Shown: positions 24,841 through 35,163 of the stretch, piece by piece
Layout of the letters: every line of letters begins with the position of its first letter
Numbering within the stretch: position 1 is the stretch's first letter
Source: Paenibacillus sp. FSL W8-0186
GTDB lineage: Bacteria > Bacillota > Bacilli > Paenibacillales > Paenibacillaceae
DNA length: 64,000 nt
Direction: 5' to 3'
NCBI RefSeq assembly: GCF_037969765.1
Contig: NZ_CP150207.1
Coordinates: 1,722,001 to 1,786,000 of the forward strand
The notes under the pieces: model-generated
Databases searched by the model: none
Told to the model about the DNA's origin: nothing
Seen by the model: only the letters and a program-made list of their open reading frames with translations
Position numbers and translations under genes: made by a program

Positions 24841-25168
24841 TAGAGTCCTGACAATATGTCGGGGCTTTATTCCTGCTATCATCAATATGATGTAGCTTGC
24901 TGCGAAACATTAATTCCAGGATACGTGATTTTACGCACCAAGCACCGCCATTTACCTAATAGAAAGGAAGCGAAGCTAGGTCTAATTCAAGAAATAAGGA
25001 GCATTATTTAGTTTCTTTCCACTCCATTAGAACAAGCATTAAAGTTTTGAATTGATGATTATCATTTTATTTCATTGAACTAACTGGCAGACTAATTCAA
25101 TAGTGAGTCTAGCATCTCTCCTGAAATTAGGTTAATATTGGAAGAATTACTTGTGGGGAGAGATGCAG
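24841..25168. other. Intergenic region upstream of the HAD gene
   Basis: A weak hairpin at about 24847-24865 (CCTGACA with TGTCGGG) is followed by GCTTTATTCC. TGATGATTATCA at 25053-25064 loosely resembles a Fur-family half-palindrome. Nothing else is recognisable. Confidence 0.3.
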
Positions 25169-25963
25169 ATGTCGGATATACAGGCAATAGTATTAGACTT
25201 GGACGGAACATTGCTTGGAAGTGACAAATCCATATCACCTAGAAATTATCAGACTGTTAAAAGATGTTATGATACTGGAATTCATATTATTGTCGCCACG
25301 GCGCGACCGCCTAGAGCGGCTAATCAATTTTTAAAGAATTTTCCTTTTGTAGACTACTTGGTTTATTACAATGGTGCTCTAACAATATGCAAGTCTAAGC
25401 AAATTCAGCGGCACATTAGTATCAGTATGGAGATTAGCCAACAGCTCAACAATTTCATCGAGTTACAGGCACCTCAATCGATAATTAACTACGAGGTCAA
25501 TGACTCATGCTATACGTGTACAACAATTCCTGACTCGCAACTAAGTCATTTCGGTATCCGTTCAAATGATCCTAAGCCCCTGGTTGTTGATAAAGATTTT
25601 ATCAGTTCACTCTCCCCGACCAAAATATTGGTTCATGGTTACAGCACATGGATGGATGTTATCGAGCAATTCGGTGATCATGTAAACGTAATCGCAACTG
25701 ATGGAGGAGTATTGGTTCAAATCATGCAAAAATCAGCCTCAAAAGAAGAAGCCGTACAATGGGTGCTTGATGATATCGGGGTAAAGTCAGAAAATGTAAT
25801 GGTATTCGGGGATGACTTTAACGATTTAGGACTATTCCATAACTGCGGATTTCCAATTGCTATGGATAACGCGATAATTGAGCTGAAAAATTGTGCAAAA
25901 CACATTACAGAATCAAATGATTATGATGGTGTTGCTGTTGCTCTTGAGAAATTTGTGCTGTGA
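25169..25963 (+). CDS. HAD-superfamily (Cof-type) phosphatase
   Basis: A 264-residue class IIB HAD hydrolase. Motif I is VLDLDGTLLGSD (nucleophile Asp and acid Asp), motif II is VATARPPRA, then a C2 cap, the motif III lysine in SASKEEAVQWVL, and motif IV GDDFNDLGLFHNCG. Such proteins dephosphorylate sugar phosphates, FMN or PLP; the substrate cannot be told. ATG 25169 is chosen, 8 bases after GGGGAG. Earlier in-frame ATG 25163 and TTG 25151 are worse placed. It stands alone among gene relics. Confidence 0.9.
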   Translation: MSDIQAIVLDLDGTLLGSDKSISPRNYQTVKRCYDTGIHIIVATARPPRAANQFLKNFPFVDYLVYYNGALTICKSKQIQRHISISMEISQQLNNFIELQAPQSIINYEVNDSCYTCTTIPDSQLSHFGIRSNDPKPLVVDKDFISSLSPTKILVHGYSTWMDVIEQFGDHVNVIATDGGVLVQIMQKSASKEEAVQWVLDDIGVKSENVMVFGDDFNDLGLFHNCGFPIAMDNAIIELKNCAKHITESNDYDGVAVALEKFVL

Positions 25964-26143
25964 ATCACAAGCTGATAATGATTCAACTTAACGGGCACGA
26001 TGGATAACAGAGCCAAGTAAGGAATTCATAGGACTGGCCTTTCATTATAACTGTAGCTAGCAAGTACACAGGAATCATAGTGTTAGCTCTATGTGTATCT
26101 GTCTAATCTATAACTAGGACATACTACAAGGAGAGTACTACTA

Positions 26144-26182
26144 ATGATTCATCCGGTAAAAAATTGCATTGAACTTGTTTAG
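26144..26182 (+). pseudogene. Truncated start of a VOC-like gene
   Basis: AAGGAG, 8 bases later ATG, then MIHPVKNCIELV and a stop at 26180-26182, directly followed by a terminator hairpin. The peptide is like the first residues of VOC proteins (MIxPVKNxIxxVF). The rest of the gene is gone, leaving start signals next to a terminator. Confidence 0.4.
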
Positions 26183-26189
26183 ATAACCT

Positions 26190-26220
26190 AATCCCCGCCA
26201 AGCGCGGGATTTTCTTTTTA
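26190..26220 (+). terminator. Terminator-like hairpin
   Basis: AATCCCCGC (26190-26198) pairs with GCGGGATT (26204-26211), with a one-base bulge, followed by TTCTTTTTA. Confidence 0.65.
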
Positions 26221-26398
26221 CGGCGATCTTAACTGCCATTAAACATCTCATAAAGAGAAATTGAAAGAACCGAACCAACTTTCAATAATATCTTTTCTGG
26301 GCATCTAAGCACGAGGAAGGTTCCAACGCCAAGTAAACAAAATAGCTAAGCTAGGCATTTAAGATTCACTACAATATAGCCCGCCCCGCTTTCGTAGG
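26221..26398. other. Intergenic stretch before rlmD
   Basis: No gene. GCCCGCCCCGC at about 26379-26389 and the related hairpin described for the rlmD terminator are the only notable sequence. Confidence 0.3.
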
Positions 26399-26433
26399 GG
26401 CATAAAACAAGCGAGGCAAATCAATCCCTCGCC
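26399..26433 (-). terminator. Terminator overlapping the rlmD stop codon
   Basis: On the minus strand GCGAGG (26427-26432) pairs with CCTCGC (26411-26416), followed by TTGTTTTAT. The TGA stop (26421-26423) lies in the loop. The same sequence, slightly changed, occurs at 21241-21275. Confidence 0.65.
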
Positions 26434-28157
26434 CATTTTAGCAACACTGTACACTCCACATGGCTCGTCTGCGGGAACATGTCCACAGGCTGCACCCATT
26501 CCAGCGAGTAGCCTCCGTCCAGCAGTTCTTTACAGTCCTTCGCCAAGGTCGAAGGATTGCAGGAAACGTATACGAAGCGCTTTGGCTTCGTGCGCAGCAC
26601 CGCCTCGATAAAGCGCGGGTCAAGCCCGGTGCGAGGCGGGTCAGCGATGATGACGTCAGCCTTGAAGCCGGACTTCACCCAGCGGGGGAGCAGTTCCTCG
26701 GCATTACCCTCGTAGAAAGAGGTGTTGTCGCGTCCGTTGCGGGCCGCGTTTGCCTTGGCGTCCTCCACCGCTTCAGGAATCGACTCGATGCCGCGCACCT
26801 CGCTGGCGTAAGGGGCCAGCCACAGCCCGATTGTGCCCGTACCGCAGTAGGCGTCCACGACGACTTCCTTGCCTGTGAGCGCGGCCGCCGTGCGAACCGA
26901 TTCATACAGCTTGACCGTTTGCAGCGGATTGAGCTGGAAGAAGGCACGGGGGGAGAGGGTGAATTCCAGATCACCTAGCGCTTCCTCGATGCTGTCCGCA
27001 CCCCAGAGAATCGTCGTCTTATTGCCGAACACAAGCGAGGTGTTCTTTGGATTGACGTTCAGTGCAATGCTGGTTAGCTCTGGCATGGCCAGCCGCAGTT
27101 CCTTCACAAGCTGCTCCAGTCTCGGGATGCGGTCGTTCGCGGTTACCAGCGTCACCTGCAGCTGCCCGGACTGAAAGCCCCAGCGCACAACGATTGTCCG
27201 TACAATTCCCTGATTGCTCTTCTCCTGATAGACAGGAATACCCAGCCGCTGCAGGACGTTGCGTGTCTTGTCAACCGCTTCGTTCACCTTCGGATGCTGG
27301 ATCGGACAGCCGGTAATGTCGATCAGTTTATGTGAATCCGCGGCATACAGTCCGGCGATGACGCCTTCCTCCTGCAGGCCAAGCTGAAGCTGGGCCTTGT
27401 TGCGGTAGCCCCATGGGTGCTCCATGCCGAGAATCGGCTTCATGCGGAGCTCCTGCAATCCGGCATAGCGAGAGAACGCTTCGCGTATGATTTCTTCCTT
27501 GCCCTTTAGCTGGCCTGGATAAGAGATATGTTGGATTTGACAGCCGCCGCAAATACCGAATACCGGGCATGGCGCATCAGCTCGCTGAGGCGAACGTTTT
27601 TCGATTTTCACCATGTCTGCGTTGATGAACTTGTCCTGGACCCGGGTCACTTTGGCGTGAACAACTTCATCCGGCAAAGCTCCCGTGATAAAAGCCGCCT
27701 TGCGTCGGTAGTATCCCACGCCCTCGCCATTGATGCCCAGCCGTTTGATTGTAACGACGATTTGGTCGCCGATGCGCAGCTCCTCGGCATGCTCGCGTCC
27801 AGAATAGCGAGGCGCTTGCTGCTTGGCATCGCGCGGCGTATACGACTTTGTATCTCGAGGCTGACGTTTGGCATCACCTGATCCATGAGGCTTGGCCTGG
27901 CGCGGTTTATGCGTCCGGGCGTTGCGGATATCCTGCTGTCTGTCAAGCGGTACCTGCTGTCCTCTAGGCGAGGTCTTCTCCCCTGTACGTGCTTCGTGCT
28001 TCTTCGTGTCGCGCGGTGCCTGATGCTGTCCGTCCCGAGAAGCTCCAGCCTTTGCATACGCACCTGGGGCAGGCTTACTCCCTCTTGCGGTATGCTTGCT
28101 TTTTGCAGCGCTGTTGTTATTTTTATGTTGATTATGGGATCTTGACGATTCCTTCAT
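26421..28157 (-). CDS. rlmD: 23S rRNA (uracil-C5)-methyltransferase with long disordered N-terminus
   Basis: A 578-residue protein, about 120 longer than usual for RlmD/RlmCD. Residues 1 to about 135 are low-complexity and basic (Lys, Arg, Gln, His, Pro), probably an RNA-binding tail. The TRAM domain follows (RIGDQIVVTIKRLGINGEG), then the 4Fe-4S cysteines (CPVFGICGGCQIQH), the SAM site (VVDAYCGTGTIGLWLA), and the catalytic cysteine in FVYVSCNPSTLAKD. It adds the methyl of m5U in 23S rRNA. ATG 28157 is used; the extension to 28415 overlaps recQ. It is divergent from recQ. Confidence 0.9.
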   Translation of the reverse strand: MKESSRSHNQHKNNNSAAKSKHTARGSKPAPGAYAKAGASRDGQHQAPRDTKKHEARTGEKTSPRGQQVPLDRQQDIRNARTHKPRQAKPHGSGDAKRQPRDTKSYTPRDAKQQAPRYSGREHAEELRIGDQIVVTIKRLGINGEGVGYYRRKAAFITGALPDEVVHAKVTRVQDKFINADMVKIEKRSPQRADAPCPVFGICGGCQIQHISYPGQLKGKEEIIREAFSRYAGLQELRMKPILGMEHPWGYRNKAQLQLGLQEEGVIAGLYAADSHKLIDITGCPIQHPKVNEAVDKTRNVLQRLGIPVYQEKSNQGIVRTIVVRWGFQSGQLQVTLVTANDRIPRLEQLVKELRLAMPELTSIALNVNPKNTSLVFGNKTTILWGADSIEEALGDLEFTLSPRAFFQLNPLQTVKLYESVRTAAALTGKEVVVDAYCGTGTIGLWLAPYASEVRGIESIPEAVEDAKANAARNGRDNTSFYEGNAEELLPRWVKSGFKADVIIADPPRTGLDPRFIEAVLRTKPKRFVYVSCNPSTLAKDCKELLDGGYSLEWVQPVDMFPQTSHVECTVLLKWARD

Positions 28158-28375
28158 GAGTAATTTAGCTCCATCCTTATGTGAATTGTACAAATCCAAT
28201 ATACCATGCTGAACGGACAACCACCACGCAGAGACGAAAAGCGCCGGAAACGTTCGGCTTTCCCATAAAATTCCCGCAAATTGCAAAATCGTTTGCCCAA
28301 CGCGTTCACTCCCGGTAAACTGGATAAGGAATACATGCAACAAATGATAGTGAGAAGTAAGGAGCTTATTTTCGA

Positions 28376-30211
<1,836 letters not shown>

Positions 30212-30223
30212 GACTGTGAAATC

Positions 30224-32131
30224 ATGAAGGTTATTCTATCTACGCTGAATGCAAAATTTATCCACACCTCTCTGGCGATCCGCCTGCTTAAGGCTTATAG
30301 CGGGAACAATTTTGACATCGAGCTCGCCGAATATACGATCAAGGACCCGACGATGAACATCGTGTCCGACTTATTCCAGCGCAGGCCCGATGTAATCGGG
30401 TTCTCCTGCTACATCTGGAACATCGAAGAGACAATCCGCGTTATTGACGTGCTCAAAAAAGTCATGCCCGAGACGACCATCGTCCTCGGCGGGCCTGAGG
30501 TGTCTTACGATACGCAGTACTGGATGGAACGGGTTAAGAACGTGGACTTCATCGTGATGGGGGATGGGGAGGAGACATTCCATCATCTGCTGCAGGAGCT
30601 GTCCGGGGACCGGAAGTTCCATTATGTTTTTGGCACCGCCTACCGCAAAGGAGACGAGGTGATTATCAATCCGGGAAGGCCAAAATCGGATCTGAACACG
30701 CTGCCTTCACCGCATCGTTTTCCCGAGGATATCCCGAATCTCAGCAAACGCATCGTCTATTTCGAGACGAGCCGGGGCTGCCCGTTCAGCTGCCAGTTCT
30801 GCCTCTCCAGTATCGAGGTCGGGGTACGCTACTATGACATCGAGCGTGTGAAGTCGGATATCCTGTACCTGATCGACAACGGCGCCAAAATCATCAAGTT
30901 CCTCGATCGGACGTTCAACATCAACCGCAGCTATGCAATGGAAATGTTCGAATTCCTGATCGAGAACCATCGCGGCTGCGTATTTCAGTTTGAGATCACC
31001 GCGGACATCATGCGGCCGGAGGTGCTGGATTACCTCGCTGAGAATGCGCCGCCCGGCATATTCCGCTTCGAGATTGGGGTACAGTCGACGAACGATCCGA
31101 CGAATGAGCTGGTGAAACGGCGGCAGAACTTCACGAAGCTGACCCGCACCGTGACGAAGGTCAAGGAGAGCGGCAAAATCGCGCAGCATCTCGATCTGAT
31201 CGCCGGACTGCCGCAGGAGGATTACGCTACATTCCGCAAGACATTTAACGACGTGTTTGCGCTGGGGCCCGAGGAGCTGCAGCTCGGATTCTTGAAAATG
31301 CTGCGCGGCACCGGCCTGCGGAATGACGCCGCGAAATACAATTACGTTTACATGGAGCATGCGCCTTACGAAATGCTTAGCAACGATGTGCTGTCTTTTG
31401 CCGACGTCGTCCGCCTGAAACGGCTGGAGGATGTGCTGGAAAAATACTGGAACGCGCACCGGATGGATCATACGCTGAATTATTTGATGAGAGTCGAATT
31501 CGACTCCCCGTTCGATTTCTTCCAGGAATTCGGCGATTACTGGGAAGAACAGGGCTGGCAGCGCATTGGGCACCAGTTGGAGGATTTGTTCCTTCGCCTG
31601 CATGAGTTCCTGGGCCAGCGCAAGCTAAAGACGCCCGACGTCGTGCTGGGCCTTATGAAGCTCGACTACTTCCTCGGACACAAGTACAAGCCGCGAAAAA
31701 TCTGGTGGGAAGACCGCATTGGGAAGGATACGCGCGGAAGGTACCTTAGCATGCTGGCTGAGCAGTTTGCCTGGCAGTCGAAGGAACTGTCTGGAGAGCT
31801 CGCCGGGCGGCCAGAAGGTAAGCAGGAGCAGCTTGCCGGGTGGCCGGGGGGGCAGTCTGAGCTGTTTGCCCAGCGTCCGCTGAGTGGTCAACCAGAACAG
31901 CTTGTCGGACAGCAGGAGAACCTCCTGTTCCATTTAGCCGGGCGGAATTTGGGCGAGCGCGAACTGCAGAAGTTCGCTGTCCTGGAGGAGATGCCATTCC
32001 AGCTAGAGGATGTTCTGCAGAATAAGGAGCTTTCTGCGGAGAGCATGGAGCCGAGCCTGCTGGTCGTGCTGTATCAGCAGACGGTGGATGAGAAGCCGCT
32101 CTATTTTTCGTTGCCGCTAGCGAGGGCTTAA
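30224..32131 (+). CDS. B12-binding radical SAM protein (DUF4080 type)
   Basis: A 635-residue enzyme. The N-terminal cobalamin-binding-like Rossmann domain (about 1-130) has VIGFSCYIWNIEETIRVIDV and VLGGPEVSYD. The radical SAM core has Cys186, Cys190 and Cys193 in ETSRGCPFSCQFC. A C-terminal DUF4080 domain follows (about 380-520). Residues about 525-585 are an unusual Gln/Gly/Pro-rich insert of imperfect repeats (EQLAGWPGG, PEQLVGQQ) before the conserved end. The substrate is unknown; family members are mostly uncharacterised. It is the second gene behind recQ. Confidence 0.9.
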   Translation: MKVILSTLNAKFIHTSLAIRLLKAYSGNNFDIELAEYTIKDPTMNIVSDLFQRRPDVIGFSCYIWNIEETIRVIDVLKKVMPETTIVLGGPEVSYDTQYWMERVKNVDFIVMGDGEETFHHLLQELSGDRKFHYVFGTAYRKGDEVIINPGRPKSDLNTLPSPHRFPEDIPNLSKRIVYFETSRGCPFSCQFCLSSIEVGVRYYDIERVKSDILYLIDNGAKIIKFLDRTFNINRSYAMEMFEFLIENHRGCVFQFEITADIMRPEVLDYLAENAPPGIFRFEIGVQSTNDPTNELVKRRQNFTKLTRTVTKVKESGKIAQHLDLIAGLPQEDYATFRKTFNDVFALGPEELQLGFLKMLRGTGLRNDAAKYNYVYMEHAPYEMLSNDVLSFADVVRLKRLEDVLEKYWNAHRMDHTLNYLMRVEFDSPFDFFQEFGDYWEEQGWQRIGHQLEDLFLRLHEFLGQRKLKTPDVVLGLMKLDYFLGHKYKPRKIWWEDRIGKDTRGRYLSMLAEQFAWQSKELSGELAGRPEGKQEQLAGWPGGQSELFAQRPLSGQPEQLVGQQENLLFHLAGRNLGERELQKFAVLEEMPFQLEDVLQNKELSAESMEPSLLVVLYQQTVDEKPLYFSLPLARA

Positions 32132-33016
32132 CCTGGCAGTAACATTGAATGAAATAGGTGGATTTTTAAAATAAACATAAACCATTGAGCAATGGAAGTT
32201 GAGCAACGGACATTGAGTGAACATTGAGTAATGAATATAAGCGAATATAAGCGTTAAGCATTGAGAATTAGCGTTGAGTACTAGCAATGCACTAGCAATG
32301 AGCACTGGCATTGAGCACTAGCAATGCACCAGCGATTAGCACTAGCGATGAACACTAGCATTGAGCAATAGCATTGGGCACCAACATTGAGCAATAGGCA
32401 TTAGCAATGCGGATTAAGCATTAAGAATTAAGCCTTACGATAGCAATAAGCGCGATACTAAATGCATTTGATGCATCTAAAAGCAGCAGTTGATTGCTGA
32501 ACCATCCGACTAGATGGATTTCTTGCAGTTAGATTGCAGTCTGAAGGGGAGTAAGGACTAGAAGCAACATTTTAGATGCATGAAATACAGCTATCTTCAA
32601 ATAAGTGCCGTAAAAGAGCTAAATAAATGCAAGAAATGCATTTAGTTCAGGCAGCGTAGCGATGTGTAATTTTAGCACAGCAATTGTAACATATAGCAAC
32701 ATAGCACGTGGCAACAAAGCAACAAGCAACATACCAAACAAAGCATCACATCAACATAGCATCACATCAACATAGCATCACCAACGTAGCATCACCAACG
32801 TAGCATCACCAACATAGCAGCAAAGCAACATGGCAAATAGCAACGTACCAATTTAACAATCCAGCAATCCAGCAATCCAGCAATCCAGCAATCTAACATT
32901 GAATCCATGCAACAATACATCAACGCGCAGCATTTAGCCGATTTTGAGCGGTTTGTGCGAGCAAGCTAAACCAAGAGCACTGCAAAGAACCGTCCGGAAA
33001 CTACCGGACGGTTCTT
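32132..33016. repeat. Non-coding block of short degenerate repeats
   Basis: There is no coding frame; stops occur densely in all six. 32180-32440 is made of variants of ATTGAGCA and CACTAGCAATG. 32690-32900 is A/C-rich and tandem: AGCATCACATCAACAT twice (32742-32773), AGCATCACCAACRT three times (32774-32815), CAATCCAG four times exactly (32857-32888). Between them lies an element with inverted ends (32457-32646). This is the largest gene-free block in the window. Confidence 0.8.
32457..32646. mobile_element. 190-bp MITE-like element with 25-bp imperfect terminal inverted repeats
   Basis: The left end at 32457-32481 starts ACTAAATGCATTTGATGCAT. The right end 32622-32646, reverse-complemented, starts ACTAAATGCATTTCTTGCAT. 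Twenty of 25 positions agree. The inside has no open frame and contains another TTTAGATGCAT copy near 32571-32581. No clear target-site duplication is visible. Confidence 0.5.
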
Positions 33017-33019
33017 TTA
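32986..33019. terminator. Terminator next to the lipase stop codon
   Basis: AGAACCGTCCGG (32986-32997) pairs perfectly with CCGGACGGTTCT (33004-33015). On the plus strand TTTATTT follows; on the minus strand the tail is TTTGC. It can serve the lipase gene and stop readthrough from the left. Confidence 0.75.
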
Positions 33020-34006
33020 TTTGTGCCGCTCCAGCCAATCGGCGAGATCGCGCATGACCTCTTCCCGGTTTATCTCGTTCAGCATCTCATGGCGGCCCCC
33101 TGGATAGAGCTTGAGCTCGACGTCCCGGATCAACAGCAGGTTATACAGCGTGGCCAGCTTTTTCACGCCGTCTCCCCGCAGGCCTACAGGATCCTCGTCG
33201 CCGCCAAAAATATAGATAGGCTTATCCTTTGGAATGGCTCGCATCCGTTTCGGACGATGAATTTCCTGCAATAACGAGAAGAAGCCTTGAAAGAAACCGG
33301 CGCTGCACAGAAAACCGCAATGCGGATCGTTCACGTACTTATCAACCTCCGCTTCATCCCGGGAGAGCCAGTCGAACGGCGTACGGGGCGGCAGAAAGCG
33401 TTTGTTGTAGGAACCGAAGACAAGTGCGTTCAGCATGAGGCTGGGATGCCGCTCGCCCTGCACCAGGCATTGCAGCCGAGCCAGCTTCTCGCCAAACCCG
33501 ATCATCCCGCGCGGACCGTTGGTTCCCGACAGGATGAAGCCGGAGTAGGGATCCGGCGCGGTATACATCATTTTTTGCGTCAGAAAAGATCCCATGCTAT
33601 GGCCAAGTAGGAACAGGGGCAAATCGGGGTAGCGATTCCGGATAATCCCGCTGAGCGTGCTCATGTCCCGCACCATGCCGTCGAAGCCGTCTTTCTCGAT
33701 GCACCCCAGTTCAGCGTCTGTTCCGGCCGTCTTGCCATGCCCTCTATGGTCGCCTGCGAAGACAATCCAGCCGCGCGCGGTAAGCATTTCGGCCAGGCGC
33801 TCGTAGCGCTTGGCCGTCTCGGCCATGCCGTGGGCAATTTGCAGCACACCTTGCAGTTCGCCTTGCGGCCTGCTCTGCAGCACATCCAGCTCGCCTTGCA
33901 CCATATCCTGAGGCACACCGGCCATCTCCATCGGGGACCACTGATAGACGAACACTTCTTTTTGCGCATCATTGGTGAAAGTAAAAGTTTGCTCCAGCAA
34001 CCGCAT
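33017..34006 (-). CDS. Alpha/beta hydrolase, lysophospholipase/monoacylglycerol lipase-like
   Basis: A protein of about 329 residues. The nucleophile elbow is LFLLGHSMGSFLTQK (Ser in GHSMG). The oxyanion-side motif is LQIAHGMAETAKRYERLA and DHRGHGKTAG follows. The late Asp in IYIFGGDEDPVG and the His in YPGGRHEMLNE complete the triad. It has no signal peptide. The start is uncertain: ATG 34006 lies only two bases after AAGGGG, while TTG 34000 would have an 8-base spacing. It follows the VOC gene by about 20 bases and is probably in its operon. Confidence 0.9.
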   Translation of the reverse strand: MRLLEQTFTFTNDAQKEVFVYQWSPMEMAGVPQDMVQGELDVLQSRPQGELQGVLQIAHGMAETAKRYERLAEMLTARGWIVFAGDHRGHGKTAGTDAELGCIEKDGFDGMVRDMSTLSGIIRNRYPDLPLFLLGHSMGSFLTQKMMYTAPDPYSGFILSGTNGPRGMIGFGEKLARLQCLVQGERHPSLMLNALVFGSYNKRFLPPRTPFDWLSRDEAEVDKYVNDPHCGFLCSAGFFQGFFSLLQEIHRPKRMRAIPKDKPIYIFGGDEDPVGLRGDGVKKLATLYNLLLIRDVELKLYPGGRHEMLNEINREEVMRDLADWLERHK

Positions 34007-34028
34007 CACCCCTTATTCAAATCATTAC

Positions 34029-34427
34029 TTACGCTAAATGCACTGGTTCAAAGAACTCGATCCGTTCTCCGTCAGGCCCGTTAAAGAAGAAGAGGCGGCT
34101 GCCGTTTGGGATCGAGCGGATTTCGGGATCCATGCCCGACAGGCCGAGTTCGGCGATCCGTTTGTACTCCTCCTCGATATGGCTGACGGTGAATGCGATA
34201 TGATGCACCCGGCCTTCACTTGGCAGGGCTTCGCCCCCGCGGACGTAAATCAATTCAATTTCGACGTTCTCCTGACCGGGGAAGGCTAGAAAAGCGAGGC
34301 GCAGCTCATCCTCCACTTCGCCGATGATATGTAGCAGCTTAAGACCGATCACCCGCTCATAGAACTCGATGGAATCCTCCAGCGCGGTGACGCGGATGCC
34401 AATATGCTCGATTTTCCGAATGGTCAT
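34029..34427 (-). CDS. VOC family protein (methylmalonyl-CoA epimerase/glyoxalase-like)
   Basis: A 132-residue protein beginning TIRKIEHIGIRVTALEDSIE with FYERVIGLKLLH, then VEIELIYVRGGEALP, GRVHHIAFTVSHIEEEYKRI and the C-terminal DGERIEFFEPV. Metal ligands are likely His in EHIGIRV, His in VHHIAF and Glu in IEFFEP. The pattern is closest to the epimerase/glyoxalase I branch. The substrate is unknown. It is followed closely by the lipase gene. Confidence 0.87.
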   Translation of the reverse strand: MTIRKIEHIGIRVTALEDSIEFYERVIGLKLLHIIGEVEDELRLAFLAFPGQENVEIELIYVRGGEALPSEGRVHHIAFTVSHIEEEYKRIAELGLSGMDPEIRSIPNGSRLFFFNGPDGERIEFFEPVHLA

Positions 34428-34580
34428 ATTTAATCCCTCTAATCCTAGTTAATTTGGCAAATAAGGTTCAAACGTAATTCAAAGTGGCTAACCACATAAT
34501 ACTAAACACATAATACTAAACACATATCACATATCACAGGTTATCATTCACAGATGATCATTCTCAGAAACCTTACCGCA

Positions 34581-35162
34581 TTACCTTTTCTCGATGGCGA
34601 TCAAATAGGGAGCGGCCGGCTTCTGGATTTGCCGGTAGACGATCGCCTGCCCGGCGGAAGGAGCAAGGGAGGCCGCCCATCTCTCGACGGCGCCTGCTTC
34701 CTCATCGCCTCCCTGATGCCCGGGATAGAGAACGATCGTCACGATCCCTTTCGGCCGCAGCAGCCTGAGGCTGGCTTCCAGCGCTGCAAGCGTTGTTTGC
34801 GTCAGCGTGATGACGGTGGCATCGGCGCCCTCCGCCGGCAGGTAACCAAGGTTGAACATGATTGCGCCCACCGTACCGTGAACCGCTGCAGGCAGCGCCG
34901 CTTCCATCTCGGCATGGCTCCGCTTCAGCAGCGTAACCTCGGCCAGCCTGCTGTCCTGCTCCCGGTCCAGCCTCAGCCGAGTGAGAGCCAGCGCCTCGGC
35001 TTGAATATCCAAGGCATAGACTTGTCCCCTTCGGCCGGAGGCCCGGGCGAGGAAGAGGGTATCCTGGCCAGTCCCTGCCGTAGCATCAATAGCCGGCTCG
35101 CCCGGTTGCAGCCGCTCGCCAATCAGCTTATGGGCAAAGCTAAGTACAGACATGAAGCCCAT
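34581..35162 (-). CDS. mnmM: YtqB-type tRNA wobble-uridine methyltransferase (MnmM)
   Basis: A 193-residue class I SAM methyltransferase. AIDATAGTGQDTLFLAR is the SAM loop, followed by YALDIQAEALALTRLRL, IMFNLGYLPAEG and GIVTIVLYPGHQGGDEEAGA. This is the YtqB family. As I recall from recent literature, YtqB (MnmM) methylates nm5(s2)U at the tRNA wobble position to mnm5(s2)U in Gram-positive bacteria. It overlaps its upstream partner ytqA so closely that only one base separates stop and start, with the ribosome binding site GGAGGGG inside the ytqA end. Translational coupling is likely. Confidence 0.85.
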   Translation of the reverse strand: MGFMSVLSFAHKLIGERLQPGEPAIDATAGTGQDTLFLARASGRRGQVYALDIQAEALALTRLRLDREQDSRLAEVTLLKRSHAEMEAALPAAVHGTVGAIMFNLGYLPAEGADATVITLTQTTLAALEASLRLLRPKGIVTIVLYPGHQGGDEEAGAVERWAASLAPSAGQAIVYRQIQKPAAPYLIAIEKR

Positions 35163-35163
35163 A

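Noticed and set aside
32690..32900. Possible CRISPR array
   Set aside because: Units are contiguous 8-16-mers without unique spacers, and no cas genes are present.
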